Part shown: positions 1 through 5,699 of the stretch, piece by piece
Position numbering within the stretch: the first letter of the stretch is position 1
Layout: every line of letters starts with the position of its first letter
Origin: an uncultured Ignavibacteria bacterium
GTDB taxonomy: Bacteria; Bacteroidota; Ignavibacteria; Kapaibacteriales; UBA961
Assembly: GCA_937868245.1 (NCBI GenBank)
Contig: CALMMI010000710.1
Location: forward strand, 1 to 5,755
DNA: 5,755 nt
Reading direction: 5' to 3'
Translations under genes and position numbers: made by a program
Notes under the pieces: generated by a model
Database searches by the model: none
What the model was told of the DNA's origin: nothing
Seen by the model: only the letters and a program-made list of their open reading frames with translations

Positions 1-669
1 TGTAAGAAGTTTAAGAGTACGAGCAACGGCACGTACTTCGTTTTCTTTTTTGCGATCATACGGTGCATCGATTACTTTTTGCAACGCTGTTTCATATTCT
101 TCTTTTTGAATTTCTTTTGCTTCAAAACGGAGTGAAAGCAAACCAACTTGAGCCTGCACATTATTAGGGTAGTTTTTTACTTCGTCAGAAAGCAGTACCC
201 TGGCTCTGTTTAAATCCGCTCTACGTCTGCATGGCTCGGGCAGGCTTCCGAATAATGATACGGCAGCTCTGAGCGAAGCGGAACGAACCGGTACATCGGA
301 AGATGTGAATACATTTTGCTCAAAAAAGTTCTCATCGTTATTATCAAAAAATTTGCCGTTGCCTACTTTCATTAATGCAAACACTGCATTCGATGGAATT
401 GTTATCGTTCCTGAATAGGTTTTTGATGCCTTATCGAACAGCAGTGCAGTTTCACCGGCAGTCGGCTGGGATTCCTGCTCATTAAACATATAATAGGCTG
501 CAATCAACTTCTCAGACCCCGCAAGTTTTTTATCAGCAATATATTTTAATGTAATTTTACTACCAGTTGTTGGTTTTGCAGGTGTAACTGTTAAAGTTCC
601 TGCAGCGAATACATTGCTACTCACCAAAAAGAGCAGAGCAACAATTCCAAGAAATAGTTTGTTCATCAT
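1..669 (-). CDS. Secreted protein with Ig-like and TPR-like regions, C-terminus outside window (possible TlpA/redoxin-family front end)
   Basis: An open frame on the minus strand runs from ATG at 669 to the window edge (223 codons, no stop), so the gene is 3'-truncated by the window. The product starts MMNKLFLGIVALLFLV and has a clear Sec signal peptide, with likely cleavage in the VFA|AG context near residue 22. Residues 24-140 look like a beta-rich, Ig-like domain: a TLTVTPAKPTTGSKITLKY strand pattern, a YSGTITIPSNAVFALMKV stretch, then FFDNNDENFF at 107-116. Residues 147-223 are helical and TPR-like (LNRARVLLSDEVKNYPNN and following). From memory, Ig-like plus TPR ahead of a thioredoxin fold is seen in secreted TlpA-type redoxin proteins of Ignavibacteria and Bacteroidota; the thioredoxin part, if any, would lie beyond the edge, so this is inference. 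No CXXC motif is visible; there is one Cys, at 147. Start could be the second ATG (666). No Shine-Dalgarno is seen. It lies 85 bp downstream of aspS on the same strand, with no clear terminator between, so read-through is possible. Confidence 0.85.
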   Translation of the reverse strand, partial: MMNKLFLGIVALLFLVSSNVFAAGTLTVTPAKPTTGSKITLKYIADKKLAGSEKLIAAYYMFNEQESQPTAGETALLFDKASKTYSGTITIPSNAVFALMKVGNGKFFDNNDENFFEQNVFTSSDVPVRSASLRAAVSLFGSLPEPCRRRADLNRARVLLSDEVKNYPNNVQAQVGLLSLRFEAKEIQKEEYETALQKVIDAPYDRKKENEVRAVARTLKLLT

Positions 670-754
670 TAGATAGTTGATAATGAAGTGAGAAAAAGAA
701 TATTTAATTTAAGTAACGCAGGCAATTCTTTGACAATAAAAAGAGTTTGAACAT

Positions 755-2551
755 TTAGTTGTTGCTTTCGATTTTATCGGGTTGCTTTCTGAGTGCAATT
801 CCAAGATCACGAAGTTGTGAATCTACAACCTCGGAAGGACAACCGTCCATAAGCGACAGGGCACTTGTTGTTTTAGGGAAAGCAATGACTTCACGGATAT
901 TATCAGTTTTAGCAATAAGCATCACCAACCTGTCGAAACCAAAAGCTATTCCACCGTGTGGGGGAGCACCATATTTTAGTGCATTGAGTAAGAAACCAAA
1001 TTTTTGATCTGCTTCCTCTTTTGTAAGTCCGATTAAATCAAACATACGTTGTTGGACTGCGTTTTCGTGAATACGGATGCTGCCACCGGCAGCTTCGTAG
1101 CCGTTAATCACCAAGTCGTGCGTTTGAGCGCGAACTTTTTCAGGTTCGGTAGCTAAAAGATGTAAATCTTCAACCATCGGTGCAGTAAACGGATGGTGAC
1201 GGGCAATATAGCGATTTTCTTCTGGGGAGTATTCCAAAAGGGGAAACTCAACAACCCAACTGAACGAATAGGAGTTTTTCACTTGTTCTAAAATCCCTGT
1301 TCTACGGGCTATTTCGGTACGTAATGCGCCTAAGATTGTAAAGCAGCGTTCCCATTCATGGGCAGCTATTAACAGCAAATCTCCGTCCTCTGCGTTAGCT
1401 TTTTGCTTTATTGCAGCAATTTCGTCTTCTGTTAAAAACTTTGCGATAGGGGATATAACAGCTCCATCGGAGAATTTCATCCATGCTAATCCTCCTGCAC
1501 CATATTTTTTTGCAAATTCAGTAAGTTCATCAAGTTGTTTTCTGGAAAATTCAGCACAGCCTTTGGCATTTATGAGCGCAACCGTTCCATCTTTTTTTGC
1601 AGTTGCGTTGGTAAACACAGAAAACCCTGAATTTCTTACAATTTCTGTAATATCGGTCAGTTCGAGACCAAATCGTAAATCAGGTTTATCACTTCCAAAC
1701 CGTGTCATTGCATCATTGAATGTCATGCGGGGGAACGGGGTTTGTACTTCAATTCCTAAGATTTCCTTCCAAGAACGTGCAACGAAATTTTCAGCAAGAG
1801 TTAAGATGTCCTCCTGATTGATAAACGACATTTCAACATCAATTTGTGTAAATTCAGGCTGACGGTCGGCACGTAAATCTTCATCACGGAAACACTTTAC
1901 AATCTGCATATAACGGTCGAAACCGCTCATCATCAAGATTTGCTTGTAAAGTTGTGGAGACTGTGGAAGTGCATAAAACTTACCATTATGCACACGGCTT
2001 GGCACCAAGTAATCACGTGCGCCTTCCGGTGTGGATTTTGTAAGAATAGGAGTTTCAAACTCTAAAAAATTATGTTCGGCAAAATATGCATGGGTAATTT
2101 GATAGAGATGATTACGAAGAATGAATTTTTTCTGTAAATCAGGGCGGCGCATATCCAAATAACGGTAGGTGAGCCGTAGTTCTTCACCGGCTTTAGTGTC
2201 AGGTGTAATTTCAAATGGAGGTACTTCGGAGCGGTTGATTATTTCAAAATCCTCCACTAATATTTCAATCAAACCTGTCGGGATTGTTTGGTTAGGGTTT
2301 TCTCTCATCCGCACAGTTCCTGCAATCCACAATACAAATTCCGAACGGATTTCTTTTGCTCTTTCAGCAAGCTCCGGTGCTGATTCAGGAAGGATAACTG
2401 CCTGTGTAATTCCATACCTGTCACGGAGATCTATAAACATGAGTCCGCCCATGTTACGATGAGATTGCACCCATCCGTTTATAACAACAGAAGTACCCGA
2501 ATGCTCAGTTCTCAGTTCTCCGCACGTATGTGTCCTTTTTCTAAAATGCAT
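755..2551 (-). CDS. aspS: Aspartyl-tRNA synthetase, bacterial type (class IIb)
   Basis: Cytoplasmic enzyme that activates L-aspartate with ATP and charges tRNA-Asp. The 598-residue length fits bacterial AspRS (about 590). Domains in order: N-terminal OB-fold anticodon-binding domain (about 1-110, with GWVQSHRNMGGLMFIDLRD at 26-44); class II catalytic core with motif 1 region around FLEFETPILTKSTPEGARDY (162-181); the QSPQLYKQ aspartate-site segment at 197-204; motif 2 FRDEDLRADRQPEFTQIDVE at 221-240 with Arg222; the bacterial GAD insertion at about 295-425; and motif 3 GGIAFGFDRL at 533-542 with Arg541. All expected catalytic residues are present, so it should be active. ATG at 2551 is the natural start because the OB fold begins at once; no Shine-Dalgarno precedes it. 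Residue 34 is Met where tRNA-Asp-specific enzymes usually have Leu and non-discriminating ones often have His, so strict tRNA-Asp specificity cannot be read from this position alone. It is transcribed away from the lipoprotein gene, across a 121-bp divergent spacer. Confidence 0.98.
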   Translation of the reverse strand: MHFRKRTHTCGELRTEHSGTSVVINGWVQSHRNMGGLMFIDLRDRYGITQAVILPESAPELAERAKEIRSEFVLWIAGTVRMRENPNQTIPTGLIEILVEDFEIINRSEVPPFEITPDTKAGEELRLTYRYLDMRRPDLQKKFILRNHLYQITHAYFAEHNFLEFETPILTKSTPEGARDYLVPSRVHNGKFYALPQSPQLYKQILMMSGFDRYMQIVKCFRDEDLRADRQPEFTQIDVEMSFINQEDILTLAENFVARSWKEILGIEVQTPFPRMTFNDAMTRFGSDKPDLRFGLELTDITEIVRNSGFSVFTNATAKKDGTVALINAKGCAEFSRKQLDELTEFAKKYGAGGLAWMKFSDGAVISPIAKFLTEDEIAAIKQKANAEDGDLLLIAAHEWERCFTILGALRTEIARRTGILEQVKNSYSFSWVVEFPLLEYSPEENRYIARHHPFTAPMVEDLHLLATEPEKVRAQTHDLVINGYEAAGGSIRIHENAVQQRMFDLIGLTKEEADQKFGFLLNALKYGAPPHGGIAFGFDRLVMLIAKTDNIREVIAFPKTTSALSLMDGCPSEVVDSQLRDLGIALRKQPDKIESNN

Positions 2552-2605
2552 AATTCAATCGAAAATAATGAATAAACAAACGAATTTTCCCGCTAATTTG
2601 CCGTA

Positions 2606-2620
2606 AATTTACAGTAAATT
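2606..2620. promoter_or_regulatory. Operator-like palindrome in aspS/lipoprotein divergent spacer
   Basis: AATTTAC-A-GTAAATT is a perfect 15-bp inverted repeat (7-bp arms, 1-bp centre). It overlaps a second perfect palindrome, GTAAATTTAC at 2603-2612, so three GTAAATT half-sites alternate in orientation, and the two same-strand copies start 11 bp (about one helical turn) apart. A wider pair, TTGCCG (2598-2603) and CGGCAA (2624-2629), brackets the set. The position between divergent starts fits a regulator binding site for one or both genes. The regulator is unknown; AT-rich palindromes also arise by chance, so this is tentative. Confidence 0.35.
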
Positions 2621-2627
2621 AATCGGC

Positions 2628-2655
2628 AATAAACAAAATTTCAAGCAACTGTCAA
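2628..2655 (-). promoter_or_regulatory. Candidate aspS promoter
   Basis: On the minus strand an exact TTGACA (2650-2655) lies 16 bp upstream of TTTATT (2628-2633), a 4/6 match to TATAAT. It would start transcription about 70-75 bp upstream of the aspS ATG and place the GTAAATT palindromes inside the early transcribed region, as expected for repressor binding. The -10 element is poor. If the organism uses a Bacteroidota-type sigma factor (TTTG / TAnnTTTG), the true promoter may be elsewhere. Confidence 0.25.
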
Positions 2656-2661
2656 ACAATT

Positions 2662-2666
2662 AGGGA
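2662..2666 (+). promoter_or_regulatory. Weak ribosome binding site supporting the lipoprotein start
   Basis: AGGGA lies 6 bases before the ATG at 2673 and is the only purine-rich Shine-Dalgarno-like sequence near the candidate starts. The next in-frame ATG (2694) is preceded only by AT-rich sequence, so this site favours the upstream start. The large genes in the window show no such site. Confidence 0.4.
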
Positions 2667-2672
2667 AAATTT

Positions 2673-3059
2673 ATGAATTTTATATATTATTTTATGCGTG
2701 AGAGTAGTGAGTTCGGTATTTGGTTTATTTCAAAAAATAAAAATAACTCAAGAGTATTGAGTTCAGCAATGATGATTCTTACGGCTTCAATATTTATAAC
2801 ACTCACCGCTTGCTCAGAGAGCGGATGGTCTGACAAAAAAGAGAACTTTACTCAAACATATATGGAAATTCTGATTACCAGACAGCAAATTACCGACAGT
2901 GCAAAAGCTCAAAACGAAGTCCGGGCGGTAATGGAGAAGCATGGGTATAATGAGCAATCATTTGCACAACAGTTTATGGAATATTCCCGTACACCGGAAG
3001 CACTGAAACTGATACTTGATTCAGCTCAATCAAGAGCAAGGCGTGAGATAAAGAGATAG
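2673..3059 (+). CDS. Small lipoprotein, DUF4296-like
   Basis: A 128-residue product with a lipoprotein signal: basic segment SKNKNNSR (20-27), hydrophobic core 28-43, and lipobox LTAC with the lipidated Cys at 47. The mature part is only about 82 residues, polar and helical: a FTQTYMEILITRQQ helix (about 59-72), then a KHGYNEQSFAQQFMEYSRTPE stretch (89-109) and a charged C-terminal helix (ARREIKR). The combination of small lipoprotein, an early helix, and 'F..s..yYsr.Pe.l..I' resembles the DUF4296 family of Bacteroidota, whose function is unknown; this is pattern recognition, not a database result. The leader before the lipobox is unusually long (46 residues); later in-frame Met codons at 8, 33 and 34 are possible starts, but 33/34 would lose the basic segment. 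The mature protein has no transmembrane segment or catalytic motif. It diverges from aspS and converges on rel, so it is probably monocistronic. Expected location: inner or outer membrane, periplasmic face. Confidence 0.78.
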   Translation: MNFIYYFMRESSEFGIWFISKNKNNSRVLSSAMMILTASIFITLTACSESGWSDKKENFTQTYMEILITRQQITDSAKAQNEVRAVMEKHGYNEQSFAQQFMEYSRTPEALKLILDSAQSRARREIKR

Positions 3060-3094
3060 AAAATTCAGAAATAGAATAGATTAAGTAAATTTCC

Positions 3095-3249
3095 GGTGTA
3101 GTTTAACTCTTAGTAATCCCATAGGGATTATATGTTTATAGCATTATACCTATGTAAAAAGTTCGACCCCTTCAGGGTCGTATTACTCGTTTGACCATTG
3201 TTTCTATAAACATATGAATCCTACGGATTCATAAAAACCAAACTACCCC
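3095..3249. repeat. Symmetric intergenic repeat with paired terminal hairpins (REP/BIME- or MITE-like)
   Basis: A near-symmetric element fills the gap between two convergent genes. Left end: hairpin TAATCCC-ATA-GGGATTA (3114-3130). Right end: hairpin TATGAATCC-TAC-GGATTCATA (3213-3233). Just inside them is a perfect 12-bp inverted repeat, ATATGTTTATAG (3130-3141) and CTATAAACATAT (3204-3215). In the middle is CGACCC-CTTCA-GGGTCG (3164-3180). Outside the hairpins, GGTGTAGTTT (3095-3104) mirrors AAACTACCCC (3240-3249) at 9 of 10 positions, which would bring the half-lengths to 47 and 46 bp; these outermost arms are less certain. The two terminal stems differ in sequence but both pair, which suggests selection on the fold. 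Paired inverted short hairpins recall REP/BIME units mobilised by RAYT (IS200-type Y1) transposases, but no such gene is here. Only one copy is visible, so its being a dispersed repeat is inference. Confidence 0.7.
3155..3180 (-). terminator. Probable intrinsic terminator of rel
   Basis: Read on the minus strand, a 6-bp G+C-rich stem, CGACCC / GGGTCG with a 5-base loop (3164-3180), is followed by AAC and then five T residues, the layout of a rho-independent terminator about 60 bp after the rel stop. On the plus strand the same hairpin is followed by TATTACTCG, a much poorer U tract, so it should act mainly on rel. The hairpin is also the centre of the repeat element, so termination may be a by-product of that element. 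Confidence 0.55.
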
Positions 3250-5486
3250 TCGAACCTGTCAATAGTTTTCACACCTTTAATCTTCCTCAGTTTATCGAAA
3301 ATTCGTTGTAAATGTTCCGTGTTCTTCACAAAAAGAGTAACAACTCCTTCAAACACCGATTCAAACGCATGAATGTTTACACTTCGGATACTTGTATTGT
3401 TGTACGATGCAACTGCCGTTGTTATATCATTCAGCATTCCTGTACGGTCTTCACCCGTTATACGTATTGCTGCAATAAAATCACCCTGAAGAAGGGATGA
3501 CCACTGCAAATCCATAAGACGTGAAACCATTTTCTGCTGTAAATCGATAATGTTTTTACATGATACTCGGTGAACCTTGATACCGATACCGGTAGTTACA
3601 ACTCCAACAATCGCATCTCCTGGAACAGGGTTACAGCATTTTGCATACGAATAGAGCAGGGCAGAGGTGTTTTGAGCATCTCCAACAACATACACACCCG
3701 ATGAACTTCCACGGGCAGTATCCAAAATCGTTTGGAAATTTGTCTCGGTCGTCGGATTGTCGTTTACAGGCGCGCCCGGTTTTAGCTTCTCCCGTACGAG
3801 TTCGGCGATACCGTCAACATTGGCAGTTCCAATACCGAGGGCATAATAAAACTCACCACGGTTTTCGAATTTAAGCGATTGAATAATACGCTCCAATGCG
3901 TCATCATTCAAGTGAAAGTTTAATTTTTTAACCTTACGTTCCCACATTTCCTTACCTTCTTGTTGCTTCTTCCGTTTTTCTTCATTAAGATATTTACGGA
4001 TATGGGATTTAGCCTTGTGGGTAACAACCAACCGTTCCCAGTCACGGTTAGGCATTTGATTTTTCGAGGTAAGAATTTCAATAGAATCGCCGTTTTGAAG
4101 CTTATAATCAAGCGGGACAATCCGTCCGTTTACCTTTGCACCTATACAGTGATTACCAACCTGGGAGTGAATTGCAAAAGCAAAATCCAGCGGGGTAGCA
4201 CCCAAAGGAAGATTACGAAGTTCGCCCTTAGGTGTAAACACATGAATCTCATTTTGATAGAGAGTAAGCTTGAAACTTTCGAGCAAATCAGGAATTGCAT
4301 TATCTTCATTGTTTTCAAGTACATCCCGCATCCAGTTTGCCCATTCCTCCAAATCTTTATTTTGAAAGATTGTGGAGGTATCATTAAGGGTTTCGGATTT
4401 ATAGCGAAAGTGCGCTGCGACCCCTTTTTCTGCCACTTCGTGCATCTCACGTGTACGGATTTGTACTTCAACCCGCTTACCATCCGCTCCGATTACAGTA
4501 GTATGGAGGGATTGATAACCGTTCTTCTTCGGGACTGAAATGTAATCTTTAAAACGCTCAGGTACAGGTGTGTAAATTTCCGAAACCAACCCGTACACAA
4601 AGAAACAATCGTTCTTACTTTCGGTATCAAGTATGATACGGATAGCAAATAAATCATAGAGTTCATCTATGGATTTATCCCTGGAAATCATTTTATTGAA
4701 AATCGAATGGATATGCTTCGGTCTTCCGTTTATTTCAAAATTTGCATTTGTTTGCCCTAGCCGTTCTGAAATTGGTGCTATGAATTTCTCGATATATTTT
4801 TCCCGTTCTTCGCGGGTGCTGTTCAGTTCTTTTTTGATAAAATCATATTGCTCGCGATCAATATATTTGAACGCTAAATCTTCAAGCTCCCATTTGATAT
4901 TTCCCAACCCGAAACGGTGCGCAAACGGAGCGAATACATCCAATGTTTCTCGAGCAATACGAGCCTGCTGGGCAGGGGTTAGATGATCGAGTGTTCTCAT
5001 GTTATGAAGACGGTCGGCAACTTTAAGCAAAATTACACGAACATCTTTCACAAGAGAAAGGACAAGCTTCAGGTAACTTTCAGCTTGCTTGATTTCACGG
5101 CTTTTGGTTATATCGGTGATCTTGGTAACACCGTCCACAATGTCAGCAATAGTAGAACCAAACTCTGCCTTAATATCCTTGATACTATAATTTGAATGAT
5201 CTTCTACAATATCGTGCAACAGAGCTGCTGCTACCGAAACATCATCCAGTGGAATTTCGCGCACAACGATTAGTGCCACTTCAAACAAATGAATATAATA
5301 CGGCTCACCGGATGCACGACGGTCGTTTTCGTGAACTTTTACGCAAAACCTAAAAGCTTTGCTTATAAGTTGTTCATCCGCTTTGGGTAAGTTAACCCTG
5401 CATTCAGCAAGTAACATTGCTAAATCATCTTCGGGATTAACACCGATTACATGGTTACTAGGCTTTCGAGGCTCTCGCTTGGACAT
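3243..5486 (-). CDS. rel: Bifunctional (p)ppGpp synthetase/hydrolase (RelA/SpoT homologue, Rel type)
   Basis: Long RSH enzyme that makes (p)ppGpp from ATP and GDP/GTP when uncharged tRNA enters the ribosome, and hydrolyses it otherwise. The 747 residues match full-length Rel (about 740). Order: HD hydrolase domain with His66, His91-Asp92, Glu95-Asp96 and Asp158 (ADRLHN), all present; synthetase domain with GRPKHIHSI (254-262), RDKS at 269-272 (the basic, RXKD-like form seen in bifunctional Rel, unlike acidic EXDD of RelA), ERFKDYISVPKKNGYQSLHT (310-329) and catalytic Glu340 in VEVQIRT; TGS domain (about 413-475); helical region; conserved-cysteine/zinc-finger domain (AKCCNPVPGD 615-624, His639, Cys643); C-terminal ACT/RRM (about 670-747). 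Both activities therefore look intact, which fits a genome with one Rel enzyme, though a second synthetase elsewhere cannot be excluded. The ATG at 5486 leaves the usual short leader before the HD domain; no Shine-Dalgarno is seen. The TAG stop lies in the flank of the adjacent repeat. Confidence 0.98.
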   Translation of the reverse strand: MSKREPRKPSNHVIGVNPEDDLAMLLAECRVNLPKADEQLISKAFRFCVKVHENDRRASGEPYYIHLFEVALIVVREIPLDDVSVAAALLHDIVEDHSNYSIKDIKAEFGSTIADIVDGVTKITDITKSREIKQAESYLKLVLSLVKDVRVILLKVADRLHNMRTLDHLTPAQQARIARETLDVFAPFAHRFGLGNIKWELEDLAFKYIDREQYDFIKKELNSTREEREKYIEKFIAPISERLGQTNANFEINGRPKHIHSIFNKMISRDKSIDELYDLFAIRIILDTESKNDCFFVYGLVSEIYTPVPERFKDYISVPKKNGYQSLHTTVIGADGKRVEVQIRTREMHEVAEKGVAAHFRYKSETLNDTSTIFQNKDLEEWANWMRDVLENNEDNAIPDLLESFKLTLYQNEIHVFTPKGELRNLPLGATPLDFAFAIHSQVGNHCIGAKVNGRIVPLDYKLQNGDSIEILTSKNQMPNRDWERLVVTHKAKSHIRKYLNEEKRKKQQEGKEMWERKVKKLNFHLNDDALERIIQSLKFENRGEFYYALGIGTANVDGIAELVREKLKPGAPVNDNPTTETNFQTILDTARGSSSGVYVVGDAQNTSALLYSYAKCCNPVPGDAIVGVVTTGIGIKVHRVSCKNIIDLQQKMVSRLMDLQWSSLLQGDFIAAIRITGEDRTGMLNDITTAVASYNNTSIRSVNIHAFESVFEGVVTLFVKNTEHLQRIFDKLRKIKGVKTIDRFEG

Positions 5487-5524
5487 AAGTATTTACAAAA
5501 AACATCAAAGAAAATTGTGGTTCG

Positions 5525-5553
5525 TTTATATGATTCAAAAACATAATCAACAA
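5525..5553 (-). promoter_or_regulatory. Candidate rel promoter
   Basis: On the minus strand TTGTTG (5548-5553) is followed after 17 bp by TATAAA (5525-5530), placing the transcript start about 32 bases before the rel ATG. The -10 is good (5/6), the -35 weak (3/6). A competing Bacteroidota-type reading uses TTTCTTTG (5508-5515), a 7/8 match to TAnnTTTG. I cannot choose between them from one sequence. Confidence 0.3.
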
Positions 5554-5631
5554 GATATATACATTAAGTTTAGGTATTGATTGCCGATACTACGAACAGT
5601 TTCATTTTCTGTCCGATATGTATTAACGACG

Positions 5632-5637
5632 TATAAT
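5632..5637 (+). promoter_or_regulatory. Candidate -10 box for the rightward gene at the window edge
   Basis: An exact TATAAT on the plus strand lies 62 bp before the ATG at 5700. The hexamer 17 bp upstream (CTGTCC, 5609-5614) is only a 3/6 match to TTGACA. It would give a 5' leader of about 55 bases containing the TCACA/TGTGA near-palindrome. Confidence 0.3.
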
Positions 5638-5672
5638 ATGGTAAATCAGTGGGAATTTTCTGTTTACGTTTC

Positions 5673-5689
5673 TCACAGTTAAATTGTGA
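5673..5689. promoter_or_regulatory. Near-palindrome (TCACA...TGTGA) in the leader of the edge gene
   Basis: A 17-bp interrupted palindrome, TCACAGTTAAATTGTGA, pairs at 7 of 8 positions around a central A and ends 10 bases before the ATG at 5700. It could be an operator or a small RNA hairpin overlapping the ribosome-binding region. The half-site order is the reverse of the CRP consensus (TGTGA-N6-TCACA), so it is not called a CRP site. There is no other support. Confidence 0.25.
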
Positions 5690-5699
5690 TACTAAAAAT

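Noticed and set aside
670..754. Terminator between aspS and the secreted-protein gene, or a promoter (minus-strand TTGTCA at 731-736, TTAAAT at 707-712)
   Set aside because: No stem followed by a T tract is visible, and the promoter boxes are weak with an 18-bp spacer; neither is strong enough to list.
1563..2462. Plus-strand open frames (1563-1817, 2169-2462) inside aspS
   Set aside because: They are antisense to conserved AspRS sequence and their peptides look like low-complexity shadow translation.
3095..3249. CRISPR repeat or small structured RNA gene/riboswitch
   Set aside because: There is no regularly spaced direct repeat, and the element lies downstream of two convergent genes, not in a leader. 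The inverted, symmetric layout fits a palindromic repeat better.
4142..4483. Minus-strand open frames overlapping rel in another frame (3920-4120, 4142-4483)
   Set aside because: Rel is intact in its own frame through the whole region, so these are neither frameshift fragments nor separate genes.
3960..4538. A 192-codon open frame on the plus strand inside rel
   Set aside because: It is antisense to the synthetase/TGS part of a fully conserved Rel, has no recognisable domain and no ribosome binding site; it is a by-product of the rel codons.
5580..5588. ATTGCCGAT, whose complement ATCGGCAAT occurs at 2622-2630 upstream of aspS, as a shared rel/aspS control site
   Set aside because: Nine-base matches between two places in a window this size are expected many times by chance, and the orientation relative to the two genes differs.
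5673..5689. CRP-type binding site
   Set aside because: The half-sites are in the opposite order (TCACA...TGTGA) to the CRP consensus.
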